A program made the position numbers and the translations under genes. Positions 1-8,822 of a stretch of DNA of 64,000 nt are shown here, in pieces. How positions within the stretch are numbered: the stretch's first letter is position 1; every line of letters starts with the position of its first letter. The notes below the pieces were generated by a model. That model was not told where the DNA came from and searched no databases. It worked only from the letters and a program-made list of their open reading frames with translations. The DNA is from an uncultured Desulfatiglans sp. (lineage in GTDB: Bacteria; Desulfobacterota; DSM-4660; Desulfatiglandales; Desulfatiglandaceae). The DNA lies in contig LR026961.1 of NCBI GenBank assembly GCA_900498135.1, positions 1 to 64,000 of the forward strand. The letters run 5' to 3'.

Positions 1-330
1 TCCTTGATATTGGCCAAACCGGGACCCGCCCCGCAGGGGTGGGACTGAGCACGCGCAGCGTGTAAAGAAAAATCCTCATTTCCGGATTGGAAACCAGGTT
101 TTATCGGAAATGGTCTTTTTGGCCAATCTCGGCGTCAATCTGCACGTTTGCTTGTGCGGCGGCCTCCAGGCCGCCTCCGCGCAAAGGCTTGATTTCCTTG
201 ATATTGGCCAAACCGGGACCCGCCCCGCAGGGGTGGGACTGAGCACACGCAGCGTGTAAAGAAAAATCCTCATTTTCGGATTGGAAACCGGCTGGTACCG
301 GGACATCGTTTCCGGATGGACACCATCTGA
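1..330. repeat. Composite intergenic repeat, tandem copy, upstream of gltX
   Basis: The first ~95 bases recur almost exactly from position 195, a direct repeat with a period of 194 bases. Between them, 118-212 is a 95-base foldback module bounded by TTTGGCCAAT (118-127) and ATTGGCCAAA (203-212), with a GC-rich near-palindrome in the middle. The flanking module holds two small hairpins (CCCGCCCCGCAGGGGTGGG and the ACGCGCAGCGTG type) and ends in the motif TTCCGGATTGGAAACC. The same modules recur between genes throughout the window. No protein-coding gene is convincing here; a 76-codon frame across the repeat has no ribosome binding site and is repeat-derived. Confidence 0.85.
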
Positions 331-356
331 ATATTCCCTGGAGGCTTTCCTATCTC

Positions 357-1766
357 ATGACCGAACAGAAGATCGTCACCCGTTTCCCCCCGAGCCCCAC
401 CGGTTATCTGCACATCGGCGGCGCCCGGACAGCCCTCTTCAACTGGCTCTTCGCCCGCCGGCACGGCGGGACGTTCATCCTGCGGATCGAAGACACCGAC
501 CAGGCGCGATCCACGGACGAGGCCGCACAGGCGATCATCGAATCCATGGAGTGGCTGGGGCTCGACTGGGATGCCGGCCCCTATTTCCAGTCCCGGCGCT
601 ATGACCTGTACAACCGCGCCATCGATCAACTGCTCGCCGAGGGCAAGGCCTACCACTGCCACTGCTCCCCCGAGCTCCTGGAAGAAAAGCGCAGCGCCGC
701 CAAGGCCAAGGGCCTCAAACCCAAATATGACGGCACCTGCCGCGATCTCGGGCTCGGACCGGCCCCGGGCTCCGTCGTCAGGCTCAAGTGCCCCACCACA
801 GGGACTACGCATTTCGACGATCTCATCAAGGGGCCGATCCGCATCTCGAACGAGGAACTGGACGACCTCATCCTGCGCCGCTCCGACGGCAGCCCGACCT
901 ATCACATGGCGGTGGTGGCCGACGACATCGACCTCGGAATCACCCATGTGATCCGCGGCGACGACCACGTGAACAACACCCCCCGTCAGATCCAGATCTA
1001 CAACGCCCTCGGGGTACCCACGCCCTACTACGCCCACGTCCCCATGATCCTCGGCCCCGACAAGACCCGCCTCAGCAAACGCCACGGCGCCATGTCGGTC
1101 CTCGCCTACCGCGACATGGGCTATCTGCCGCATGCACTTCTGAACGCCCTCGTCCGCCTGGGCTGGTCCCACGGCGACCAGGAGAAATTCACGCGGGAAG
1201 AACTCATCGAAACATTCTCGCTCGAAAACGTCGGCAAGTCCGCCGGCGTCTTCAATCTCGAAAAACTCATCGACCTGAATGCACAGTACATCCGCGAAAC
1301 GTCCGACCAGGACCTGTCCGGACTGCTCGCCCCCTTTCTGGACGCCATCGGCATCCGGGATGTACCGGCCCGACAGCTCGAGGCGGCGGTCGCCACCCTC
1401 AAACCACGCTGCAGAACCCTGGTCGAGATGGCTGAGGCCGCCCGGATGTATTTCGATGAAGCGCTGGCCTATGAAGAGAAGGGGGACAAGAAATTCCTGG
1501 TCCCCGAGGTCCTGCCCCATCTCGAGGACCTCGCGCGGAGGCTGAAAGTCATGGAGACCTTCACGGAGGCCGCCTTGGAGGACGTGTTCAGGGCCTACCT
1601 CGAGGAGCGCGGCATCAAGCTGAAGGAAGTCGCCCAGCCGCTCCGGCTGGCCCTGACCGGCCGAACGGCCAGCCCGGGCCTGTTCGAAGTGATGGCGGTC
1701 CTCGGCCGGGACGAGGTGCTGCGGCGGATCGACCGCGTCCTGCGGCATATCGAGGCCAAGCGGTAG
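357..1766 (+). CDS. gltX: Glutamyl-tRNA synthetase
   Basis: Class I aminoacyl-tRNA synthetase of 469 residues, normal length for bacterial GluRS. It charges tRNA-Glu with glutamate in the cytoplasm. The HIGH-type signature is HIGG at residues 19-22 and the KMSKS-type loop is RLSKR at 238-242. The zinc-site region has C101, C103 and C128. The ATG at 357 follows GGAGG at 340-344. The gene is alone on the plus strand, directly downstream of the composite repeat, and its stop lies only 7 bases from the end of the convergent acyl-CoA dehydrogenase gene. Whether it is discriminating or also charges tRNA-Gln cannot be decided from sequence reading alone. Confidence 0.97.
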   Translation: MTEQKIVTRFPPSPTGYLHIGGARTALFNWLFARRHGGTFILRIEDTDQARSTDEAAQAIIESMEWLGLDWDAGPYFQSRRYDLYNRAIDQLLAEGKAYHCHCSPELLEEKRSAAKAKGLKPKYDGTCRDLGLGPAPGSVVRLKCPTTGTTHFDDLIKGPIRISNEELDDLILRRSDGSPTYHMAVVADDIDLGITHVIRGDDHVNNTPRQIQIYNALGVPTPYYAHVPMILGPDKTRLSKRHGAMSVLAYRDMGYLPHALLNALVRLGWSHGDQEKFTREELIETFSLENVGKSAGVFNLEKLIDLNAQYIRETSDQDLSGLLAPFLDAIGIRDVPARQLEAAVATLKPRCRTLVEMAEAARMYFDEALAYEEKGDKKFLVPEVLPHLEDLARRLKVMETFTEAALEDVFRAYLEERGIKLKEVAQPLRLALTGRTASPGLFEVMAVLGRDEVLRRIDRVLRHIEAKR

Positions 1767-1773
1767 GGCGGCT

Positions 1774-2916
1774 TCAGCGTCCGAAGATGTACTTGGCGAT
1801 GACGCGGCGCTGGATCTCGGAGGTCCCCTCGTAGATCGTCAGGACCCGCGCGTCGCGGTAGTAGCGCTCCACCGGGAAGTCTTTCATGTACCCGTACCCG
1901 CCGTGGACCTGGATGGCCTTGTAGGCGGCACGGTTGGCCATTTCCGAGGCGTAGAGCTTGGCCATGGAGGCCGCCGCACCGAAGTTCTCACCCCGGTCCC
2001 GCATGGCGGCGGCGTTGAAGGTGAGCAGCCGCGCAGCCTCGATCTCGAGCGCCATATCGGCGATCATCCAGCGGATCCCCTGGAACTGCGAGATGCTCTT
2101 GTTGAACTGGACCCGCTCCCGGGCATAGCTCACGCTGGCCTCGAGGCAGGCCTGAGCGACCCCGACCGACTGTGAGGCGATCCCGATCCGGCCGCCGTCG
2201 AGAGACGCCATGGCGATCAGGAACCCGTCCCCTTCCTGGCCGAGGAGGTTCCCGGCCGGCACGCGGCACTCATCGAAGATCAGCTCCACGGTGTCCGAGG
2301 CCCTGAGGCCCATCTTCTCCTCTTCCTTCCCGACCGAAAAGCCCGGGGTCCCCTTTTCGACCACGAAGGCGCTGATCCCGCGGTGGCGCTTGCTCTTGTC
2401 GGTGTAAGCGGTCACCACCGTGACATCCGAGTTCTTGCCCGTGCTGATGAAGATCTTGTTCCCGGTGATAACATAGCTGTCCCCGTCCCGTACGGCCTTC
2501 GTGTGCTGATTCGCCGGGTCGGATCCCGCCGAAGGCTCCGTCAGGGCGAACGAGCCGATCTTCCTGCCGGCGGCCAGCGGTTTGAGGTAGGTCTCCTTGA
2601 GGGAATCCGACCCGAAGAGGTAGATCGGCCCGCAGGCGACCGAGTTGTGGACGGACATGATGACCGCCGTCGCAGCACAGGCATAGGCGACCTCCTGCAT
2701 CGCCGCCGAGTAGCTGACGGTGTCGGCCCCCGCGCCCCCATACTCCGCCGGGACGTTCATCCCCATCAACCCGAGTTCCCCCATCTTGCGCAGATTCTCC
2801 CGCGGAAACTCGCAGGTGCGGTCCCGCTCGGCCGCCGTCGGCAGCAATTCCTCCCGGGCGAAATCCCTGACCATCGCCTGGATCATCCGCTGTTCTTCCG
2901 TCAACTGGTAGCCCAT
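1774..2916 (-). CDS. Acyl-CoA dehydrogenase (short-chain type)
   Basis: FAD-dependent acyl-CoA dehydrogenase of 380 residues, cytoplasmic, making the trans-2-enoyl-CoA and passing electrons to electron-transfer flavoprotein. The substrate/FAD signature FALTEPSAGSD lies near residue 124. The C-terminal IYEGTSEIQ contains the likely catalytic base Glu363, the position used by butyryl-CoA and glutaryl-CoA type enzymes. The start is preceded by GAGG seven bases away. It lies 62 bases downstream of the XRE-cupin regulator on the same strand, at the end of the acyl-CoA oxidation block. A second dehydrogenase (7492-8640) is a paralogue. Exact chain-length specificity is not readable; butyryl-, isobutyryl- or 2-methyl-branched acyl-CoA are candidates. 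Confidence 0.93.
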   Translation of the reverse strand: MGYQLTEEQRMIQAMVRDFAREELLPTAAERDRTCEFPRENLRKMGELGLMGMNVPAEYGGAGADTVSYSAAMQEVAYACAATAVIMSVHNSVACGPIYLFGSDSLKETYLKPLAAGRKIGSFALTEPSAGSDPANQHTKAVRDGDSYVITGNKIFISTGKNSDVTVVTAYTDKSKRHRGISAFVVEKGTPGFSVGKEEEKMGLRASDTVELIFDECRVPAGNLLGQEGDGFLIAMASLDGGRIGIASQSVGVAQACLEASVSYARERVQFNKSISQFQGIRWMIADMALEIEAARLLTFNAAAMRDRGENFGAAASMAKLYASEMANRAAYKAIQVHGGYGYMKDFPVERYYRDARVLTIYEGTSEIQRRVIAKYIFGR

Positions 2917-2978
2917 GCTTCATCCTCGCTCAAACGGTTGGAATCAGAGAACCATCCATGCCAGCGGGCGGACTCGCC

Positions 2979-3527
2979 CTAGGGGGTATAGAGCACCACC
3001 AGGAGTTCGGCCCGCACTTCGCTCAGATTCCTGAGCTTGTGCACGATGGACGAATCGAAGTGGACGTTTTGCCCCGGGGCGAGGACATTCCGGTTCTCGC
3101 CCACCATGACCTCCACCTCTCCCTGAAGCACGTAGACGAACTCTTCACCGGGGTGCTGGTAGCTGACGCCCTTGTGCTCCGATCGCGGATCGATGAAGAT
3201 CCGGAAGGCCTTCAGGTGCTTGTGCCGAGCCTCGGGGGTCAGGTTTTCGTAGGTGTAGTCCTCCGTGCGTTTGCGGTAGTCTTCCGCGGACTGTTCGTCC
3301 GCCCGCTTCTTCTCCTCCTTCAGGAGGATGCTGGAATCGACCTCGAGGGCCTTCGAAAGCTGGAGAATCACCGCGACCGGGGGGATGACCTCCCCCTTCT
3401 CGACCTGGGAGATGTATTTGGGCGCCAGCCCCGTCTCGTTGCCGAGATGTTTGAGGGTCAGGCCTTTTTTCTTCCGCAGCGCCGCGAGGCGCTTGCCGAA
3501 AGGCTTGCTCGACTGTTCTTGCGGCAT
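2979..3527 (-). CDS. XRE-family regulator with C-terminal cupin domain
   Basis: A 182-residue cytoplasmic transcription factor. Residues about 8-64 form a Cro/CI-type helix-turn-helix (LTLKHLGNETGLAPKYISQ), and residues about 110-180 form a small cupin barrel containing HPGEEFVYVLQGEVEV. This layout is typical of local regulators whose cupin senses a small ligand. A strong GGGAGG precedes the ATG. It lies between the mutase/MeaB genes and an acyl-CoA dehydrogenase on the same strand, so control of the surrounding acyl-CoA genes is a reasonable inference. Ligand and operator are not identified. Confidence 0.9.
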   Translation of the reverse strand: MPQEQSSKPFGKRLAALRKKKGLTLKHLGNETGLAPKYISQVEKGEVIPPVAVILQLSKALEVDSSILLKEEKKRADEQSAEDYRKRTEDYTYENLTPEARHKHLKAFRIFIDPRSEHKGVSYQHPGEEFVYVLQGEVEVMVGENRNVLAPGQNVHFDSSIVHKLRNLSEVRAELLVVLYTP

Positions 3528-3596
3528 GGGGTTTCCCTCCCTTGAATCCGTTTACGGGTATTGAGCCGAAGGCCCCGCCACATCCGCATCAGGGCC

Positions 3597-3848
3597 TCAA
3601 ACCACCGGTCCGTCCGGCCGATCTCCATTTTCGGATTTCTTGAAAACCTTGAACATCTGAAAGACAAAGCCTGCCAGAAGGGCAAGACTGATCAGGATCA
3701 TCAGGTTGGACGCGAAAAAGGTCATGACAAAGGAAAAGGGGTCGTTCAAATGGTAGGCAGCGATGAGAACATAGACGCCGAAGAGGAGGAAAAACAGCGC
3801 CGCCAATGCCATCACGCCCTGACGCAGCCACCAGAGACCTTTATGCAT
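3597..3848 (-). CDS. Small two-helix membrane protein, unknown function
   Basis: An 83-residue protein with two hydrophobic stretches (about residues 12-34 and 44-68) and a charged tail, so probably an inner-membrane protein. I do not recognise the family. The frame is open further upstream to 4046, but that part lies in the intergenic repeat and looks non-coding. The ATG at 3848 has a strong GGGAGGG about 6 bases upstream, which decides the start. It lies 69 bases upstream of the XRE-cupin gene and about 215 bases downstream of meaB on the same strand. Confidence 0.7.
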   Translation of the reverse strand: MHKGLWWLRQGVMALAALFFLLFGVYVLIAAYHLNDPFSFVMTFFASNLMILISLALLAGFVFQMFKVFKKSENGDRPDGPVV

Positions 3849-3883
3849 GGAAGCCCTCCCCGGCCGCCCTGCGCATGCCCATT

Positions 3884-4045
3884 CGCTTCCAACCCGGAAA
3901 TGAGGATTTTGGGGCAATATCAGGGCGATCAGGCCTCTGCGCGGAGGCGGCCCGTCGGTCGCCGCGCAAGCGAACGTGCAGATCGACGCAGGGATTGGGC
4001 CAAAAGACCATCGCCGGATGCAAACCAGCGATGAACGGGACTTCA
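3884..4045. repeat. Composite intergenic repeat, degenerate copy
   Basis: Contains the TTCCAACCCGGAAATGAGG flank, then a diverged version of the 95-base foldback module (about 3908-4004, ends TTTTGGGGCAAT and ATTGGGCCAAAA), then CGCCGGATGCAAACC. It ends close to the stop codon of meaB. It is more diverged than the copies at 118-212 and 56712-56806. Confidence 0.7.
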
Positions 4046-4063
4046 CCCGATCGAGGGCCTCCG

Positions 4064-5023
4064 CTAGATCTGAAGGTGCGGCAGGACAAGGTCGTCACAG
4101 GCGGAATAGGGATCGAGCGACCCGTCGGCGATTCGATCCACCGCCTGATCGAATTCACCCGAGGCGATCAGGCGCCCGATCATCTCCTCGACCAGCCGAT
4201 CCTTGATCAGCTGAGCCAGTTCCTCGCGCACATACCTTCGTTGCTGCCGGAACCGCAGGGTCCCGCACGTCTCTTCGATGTAAGCCCGGTGCCGGTCGAT
4301 CGCCTCGATCAGCTCTACCACCCCTTCGTCGAAGACCGCCTGGGCCTTGAGGATGGGGGGTTTCCAGCGGCCCTCGGCGTACTTCTTCTGGTCCATGTCG
4401 ATCATCAGCCGAAGGTCCGTCATGGTCTTGTCGGCCCCGTCCCGATCGGCCTTGTTGATCAGAAAGATGTCGCCCACCTCGAGGATCCCCGCCTTGATGG
4501 CCTGGATGTCGTCCCCCATCCCCGGAATCACGACGATCACCGTCGTGTGGGCGCTTTTGACCACATCCACCTCGTCCTGCCCCACACCCACGGTCTCGAC
4601 GATGATGTAGTCCTTCCCCATGGCATCCAGGACGTCGATGGCGCTGCGGGTCGATTGGGTCACGCCGCCGAAGTGCCCCCGCGTGGCGAGCGACCGGATG
4701 AAAACACCCTTGTCCATGCTGTGGCGCTGCATCCGTACACGGTCCCCGAGGATCGCCCCGCCGCTGAAGGGGCTGGTGGGATCGACGGCCAGAACACCGA
4801 CCGTCTTTTCCCGCTGGCGCAGGTGGCTCACCATCCGGTCGACGAGGGTGCTCTTCCCCACGCCCGGCGCGCCGGTGATGCCGATCACGTAGGCCCGGCC
4901 GGTGTAGGGGTAAAGCGCCTTGAGGATGTCCCTCACGTGCGGCATCCGGTCATCGATATCCCGAATGAGCCGCGCTACGGTGCGTACATCCCCGGCGATC
5001 ACCTTCTCGACGATTTCCTTCAT
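4064..5023 (-). CDS. meaB: MeaB/ArgK-family GTPase chaperone of B12 acyl-CoA mutase
   Basis: A 319-residue G3E-family P-loop GTPase. Walker A GAPGVGKSTL lies near residues 52-61, and the base-specificity motif appears as NKAD. Proteins of this family gate cobalamin loading and protect acyl-CoA mutases from inactivation. It starts 6 bases after the stop of the B12-binding subunit gene on the same strand, so the two are probably co-transcribed and the GTPase serves the mutase encoded just upstream. Length and motifs are normal. Confidence 0.95.
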   Translation of the reverse strand: MKEIVEKVIAGDVRTVARLIRDIDDRMPHVRDILKALYPYTGRAYVIGITGAPGVGKSTLVDRMVSHLRQREKTVGVLAVDPTSPFSGGAILGDRVRMQRHSMDKGVFIRSLATRGHFGGVTQSTRSAIDVLDAMGKDYIIVETVGVGQDEVDVVKSAHTTVIVVIPGMGDDIQAIKAGILEVGDIFLINKADRDGADKTMTDLRLMIDMDQKKYAEGRWKPPILKAQAVFDEGVVELIEAIDRHRAYIEETCGTLRFRQQRRYVREELAQLIKDRLVEEMIGRLIASGEFDQAVDRIADGSLDPYSACDDLVLPHLQI

Positions 5024-5029
5024 CAGGCC

Positions 5030-5440
5030 TCAAACCTCCCTCGGGGTGACGTGGTCCTTCACCCACTGAACAATCTGCTCGAGCGGCGTGCCGGGTGTGA
5101 AGATCTCCTTGATGCCGGCGGCCTTCATCTTCGGGATGTCGTCCTCGGGGATGATCCCGCCCCCTACGACGATGATGTCGTCGATTCCGTTATCCTTCAG
5201 CAGTTCAACAACACGCGGGAAAAGATAGCGGTGGGCCCCTGCGAGGCTCGAAAGCCCGATCATGTCCACATCCTCCTGGATAGCGGCCTCAACGATCTCT
5301 TCGGGGCTCTGATGAAGGCCGCTGTAGACCACCTCGAAACCGGCGTCGCGATAGGCCCTCGCAATGATCCGCGCCCCCCGGTCGTGACCGTCAAGCCCCG
5401 GCTTCGCCACCATGACCCGAACCCTTCTACCGCCTGTCAT
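5030..5440 (-). CDS. B12-binding small subunit of acyl-CoA mutase
   Basis: A 136-residue cobalamin-binding protein. The base-off/His-on motif DxHxxG is present as DGHDRG near residue 18, followed by SSLAG and the VGGG turn expected of the Rossmann-like B12 fold. It supplies adenosylcobalamin to the separate large subunit. The ATG at 5440 has a GAGGAGG ribosome site; a longer frame to 5500 lacks one. Free-standing small subunits of about this size occur in split methylmalonyl-CoA and isobutyryl-CoA mutases. It lies between the large-subunit gene (249 bases upstream) and meaB (6 bases downstream). Confidence 0.94.
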   Translation of the reverse strand: MTGGRRVRVMVAKPGLDGHDRGARIIARAYRDAGFEVVYSGLHQSPEEIVEAAIQEDVDMIGLSSLAGAHRYLFPRVVELLKDNGIDDIIVVGGGIIPEDDIPKMKAAGIKEIFTPGTPLEQIVQWVKDHVTPREV

Positions 5441-5689
5441 CTTGTCCTCCTCACGCTGACCTTGGAGACAAACCGCTGCGCACCTGCAGCATCTCTTCAA
5501 GGCGCCGGCAGCCCGTCACGCCGAGCCCCGCATCCAATCCGGGTGAATTTCCCCAAACCCCCGGCCGCGGCCGGGACACTCGCTCCGTCCTGTTCGCCAA
5601 ACCAGGGCGGCCCCCGATCCAACCCCGCTCCGCCTTCGAGCGCACCCCTCTTTGCAGCGTCGGGGCCGGGTGCTTCGCCGCCTTCGACC

Positions 5690-7375
5690 TCAATATATGC
5701 CCGGGTCCCGATAAATGCCAAACACGGATCGGTAGACGTCGCAAACCTCCTGTAGGGTGGCTTGGGCCTTGACAGCCGCGATCACCGATTCCATGACGTT
5801 GGTGCCGGCCGCACACGCCTCGCCCACCCGCTCGAGGCACTCCGCCACCCTGGCCTGGTCGCGCAGCGATTTCACGCGGTTGAGCTTTTCGATCTGGAGC
5901 CGCTCGAGCTCCTCGTCGATCTCCAGGATCTCGACCGGGACGTCCTCCTCGGTGACGTATTTGTTGACCCCCACGACGGTCTTTTCCCTTGCGTCGATCT
6001 GCCGCTGGTAATGATAAGCCGCGTCGGCGATCTCCTGCTGCGGATAATTGCGCTCGATCGCCGCCAGCATGCCGCCCATGTCGTCGATCTTTTGGATGAT
6101 CTCGAAGGCGTCCCGCTCCATCTTGTCCGTGAGCGCCTCCACAAAGTAGGAACCGCCGAGCGGATCGATGGTATTGGCCACGCCGGACTCCTCCGCGATG
6201 ATCTGCTGAGTCCGGAGTGCGATCGTGGCGGCCTCTTCGGTGGGAATGGCAAGGACCTCGTCGAGCGAATTGGTGTGCAGAGATTGCGTTCCTCCCAGGA
6301 CCGCCGCAAGGGCCTCCAGCGCCGTCCGCACAACGTTGTTGTAAGGCTGCTGGGCCGTCAAGGAGCAGCCGGCCGTCTGGGTGTGGAACCGGAGCCACCA
6401 GGAGCGCGGGTTCTGCGCCTTGAAGCGCTCGCGCATGATCTTGCCCCACATCCGCCGGGCAGCCCGGAACTTGGCGATCTCCTCGAAGAAATCCAGGTGG
6501 GAGTTGAAGAAAAAGGAGAAGCGCGGCGCGAACGAGTCGATCGGCAGGCCGCGCTTCAAGGCCTCTTCGGTGTAAGCGATGCCGTCGGCGAGCGTGAAAG
6601 CCAGCTCCTGCACCGCCGTCGAGCCCGCCTCCCGGATGTGATACCCGCTGATGCTGATCGTGTTCCAGCGCGGGACCTCGCGGGTGCCGAACTCGACGGT
6701 GTCGGTCACAAGCCGCACGGAGGGCCGCGGCGGGCACATGAAGGTCTTCTGGGCGATGAATTCCTTCAGCATGTCGTTCTGGATGGTGCCCCCAATCACA
6801 TTGCGCGGGATCCCGCGGTTTTCCGCCATCGCGATGTACATGGCCCAGACGACGGAGGCTGGGGGGTTGATGGTCATGGAGGTGGTGATCTGATCGATCG
6901 GCAGACCGTCGAAGAGGTCTTCCATGTCCTTCAGGGTGTCGATGGCGACCCCGCAGCGGCCGCATTCACCGCGCGCCTTGGGGGCATCGGAGTCGTAGCC
7001 CATGAGGGTCGGCATGTCGAAGGCCGTCGACAAACCGGTCTGGCCGGCGTTGACCAGCACGTGAAACCGGCGGTTGGTGTCCCTGGCGCTGCCCAGCCCG
7101 GCAAACATGCGCATCGTCCACAGCCGCCCGCGGTACATGGACGGCTGCACGCCGCGGGTGAACGGGTATTCGCCCGGAAAGCCCAGGGCATCCATGTAGC
7201 GCTGGTCCCGGACATCGAGCGGGGTATAGAGGCGGTCGATCTCGACGTCCGAAACGGTCGAGAACCGCTCCAGCCGCTCGCCGTGCTGCCTGAAGATCTT
7301 TTCCAGCTCTTTACGCCAGCGTTCTTCCGCCTTTTCGATGTCCCCGAACACCTTCGGGTTGAAGGTCGTAGACAT
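5690..7375 (-). CDS. Acyl-CoA mutase large subunit, isobutyryl-CoA mutase-like
   Basis: A 561-residue TIM-barrel subunit of a B12-dependent carbon-skeleton mutase, lacking its own B12 domain. Family motifs include MPTLMGYDSD near 121, GTIQND at 196-201, SGYHIREAG and LRFHTQTAG. Methylmalonyl-CoA mutases use Tyr89 and Arg207 (Propionibacterium numbering) for substrate choice. By alignment from memory, the equivalents here are Phe91 (in RMFAG) and Gln209 (in EFIAQKT), the pair described for isobutyryl-CoA mutase. The protein is therefore more likely to interconvert isobutyryl-CoA and n-butyryl-CoA than to act on methylmalonyl-CoA. GGAGG precedes the ATG. It lies directly downstream of an acyl-CoA dehydrogenase gene, with the small subunit and meaB following. 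Confidence 0.92.
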   Translation of the reverse strand: MSTTFNPKVFGDIEKAEERWRKELEKIFRQHGERLERFSTVSDVEIDRLYTPLDVRDQRYMDALGFPGEYPFTRGVQPSMYRGRLWTMRMFAGLGSARDTNRRFHVLVNAGQTGLSTAFDMPTLMGYDSDAPKARGECGRCGVAIDTLKDMEDLFDGLPIDQITTSMTINPPASVVWAMYIAMAENRGIPRNVIGGTIQNDMLKEFIAQKTFMCPPRPSVRLVTDTVEFGTREVPRWNTISISGYHIREAGSTAVQELAFTLADGIAYTEEALKRGLPIDSFAPRFSFFFNSHLDFFEEIAKFRAARRMWGKIMRERFKAQNPRSWWLRFHTQTAGCSLTAQQPYNNVVRTALEALAAVLGGTQSLHTNSLDEVLAIPTEEAATIALRTQQIIAEESGVANTIDPLGGSYFVEALTDKMERDAFEIIQKIDDMGGMLAAIERNYPQQEIADAAYHYQRQIDAREKTVVGVNKYVTEEDVPVEILEIDEELERLQIEKLNRVKSLRDQARVAECLERVGEACAAGTNVMESVIAAVKAQATLQEVCDVYRSVFGIYRDPGIY

Positions 7376-7491
7376 GCGGCACCCTCCTTTTTGGACCGAC
7401 GATCCCTCGAACCGGCCGACGGGTCGACGCCGGTTCAGTCAGCATGTTCAGGGAATGGTTATCCAGCCCGACCCCGTTTCCAGTCAGGGAG

Positions 7492-8640
7492 CTATTTCCC
7501 CTTCAGGAGGTTTCGCGCCACCACCAGGCGCATGATCTCATTGGTTCCTTCGTAGATCTGGCAGATCTTGGCATCCCGCATGTGCCGCTCCATGGGATAC
7601 TCCCGGGAGTAGCCATAGCCGCCGAGGATCTGAACCCCCTCGATCGAGGCCCGCATGGTGATGTCCGAAGCGAACATCTTGGCCATAGCGGCCTCTTTTT
7701 CATAAGGCATGTGGTGGTCTTCGAGCCACGCCGCCCGAAGCGTCAGGAGCTCCGCGGCATCGAGCTCGGTCGCCATGTCGGCCAGCTTCCACTGGATCGC
7801 CTGGAAGCTCGAGATGGGCTTGTTGAACTGCTCGCGCGTCCTGGCGTAGACGAGGGACTCCTCCAGCACCGCGCGGCCGATGCCGATCGCCTGGGAGGCG
7901 ATCCCGATGCGGCCGCCATCCAGGGTGCTGAGCATCTGCTTGAACCCTTCCCCCTCCTGCCCCAGCAGGGCATCGACGGGCAGGCGGGCGTCCTCGAAGA
8001 CCAGTTCGGCCGTGCCGGAGGCGAGGATGCCCAGTTTTTCCTCCACGCGCCCCACCTTGAAGCCGGGCGTGTTTTCGAGATCGGCCACGAAGGTGCTGAT
8101 GCCCTTGTAGCCCTTGCCCTTGTCGGTCACGGCGGCGAGCACGCAATAGGAGGCGACGTTCCCGTTGGTGATGAACTTCTTCTCGCCGTTGATGATCCAT
8201 TCATCCCCGTCCCGTAACGCGGTCGTGCGCATCGCGGAAGGGTCGGAGCCGGCCCCGGCCTCGGTCAGCCCGTAGCAGCCGAGCCTCTCCCCCGAGGCGC
8301 AGGGTTCGAGGTATTTTTTCTTCTGTTCATGGGTCCCGTAGGCCATCACCGGGAAGCAGTAGAGCGAGTTGTTGACCGACATGATGACGCCGGTCGATGC
8401 GCAGGCCTTCGACACCTCGATCAGGGCCAGCACGTAGCTCACGTAATCCATCCCGCCGCCGCCGTATTCTTCGGGCACGGCAATGCCGAGCATCTTCAGT
8501 TCGCCCAACTCCCGAACGATCGCGGCCGGGTGGGCGTGGGTGGCATCCAGTTCGGCGGCCTTCGGCTTGATCTCCGCTTCAGCGAAGCGGCGTGCCATTT
8601 CACGGACCATCTGCTGTTCGTCGGTCAGTGCAAAATCCAT
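7492..8640 (-). CDS. Acyl-CoA dehydrogenase (butyryl-CoA dehydrogenase-like)
   Basis: A 382-residue FAD enzyme. Signature YGLTEAGAGSDPSA lies near residue 125, and IYEGTNEIMR carries the likely catalytic Glu364. It would oxidise a short acyl-CoA (butyryl-CoA is the natural candidate) to crotonyl-CoA with ETF as electron acceptor. It is paralogous to the protein at 1774-2916. It sits directly upstream of the mutase large-subunit gene and downstream of enoyl-CoA hydratase on the same strand. The ribosome site is weak (GGAGAC about 11 bases upstream). Confidence 0.93.
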   Translation of the reverse strand: MDFALTDEQQMVREMARRFAEAEIKPKAAELDATHAHPAAIVRELGELKMLGIAVPEEYGGGGMDYVSYVLALIEVSKACASTGVIMSVNNSLYCFPVMAYGTHEQKKKYLEPCASGERLGCYGLTEAGAGSDPSAMRTTALRDGDEWIINGEKKFITNGNVASYCVLAAVTDKGKGYKGISTFVADLENTPGFKVGRVEEKLGILASGTAELVFEDARLPVDALLGQEGEGFKQMLSTLDGGRIGIASQAIGIGRAVLEESLVYARTREQFNKPISSFQAIQWKLADMATELDAAELLTLRAAWLEDHHMPYEKEAAMAKMFASDITMRASIEGVQILGGYGYSREYPMERHMRDAKICQIYEGTNEIMRLVVARNLLKGK

Positions 8641-8649
8641 AGCTGGCTC

Positions 8650-8712
8650 GTCTCCATCCGGAAAAGATTACGAAACCCAAGGTTTCCAGACCGAAAGCGG
8701 GGCTTTCGGCAG
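8650..8712. repeat. Fragment of the composite intergenic repeat
   Basis: CCATCCGGAAAAGATT followed by GGTTTCCAGACCGAAAG resembles the CCATCCGGAAATGATT...GGTTTCCAATCCGGAAATG flank seen in cleaner form at 23287-23330, 45070-45127, 56660-56705 and 60070-60120. It is short and diverged. The remainder up to 8822 shows no gene. Confidence 0.45.
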
Positions 8713-8822
8713 ATGCCGGAGCCAGGGCGTCTGCCCGCGGAAAAGCCGACGGGCGGCATCCCGCGGGCGGCCTCTCCGTTCGCTCCCCGGAGTCGGCCGA
8801 AAAGCCCCCTTGCGGATGGAAA

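Noticed and set aside
270..1748. Long open frame antisense to gltX (492 codons)
   Set aside because: High GC leaves the antisense strand open; no ribosome site, and the gltX frame carries all synthetase motifs.
3849..4046. N-terminal extension of the small membrane protein
   Set aside because: The extra 66 codons translate the intergenic repeat; a strong GGGAGGG supports the start at 3848.
5441..5689. Cobalamin riboswitch between the mutase large and small subunit genes
   Set aside because: I could not find a B12-box-like motif or the expected long structured leader there, nor upstream of 7375.
5451..6965. 504-codon frame overlapping the mutase gene on the same strand
   Set aside because: Arg/Gly/His-rich composition of a shifted frame; the mutase frame has the family motifs.
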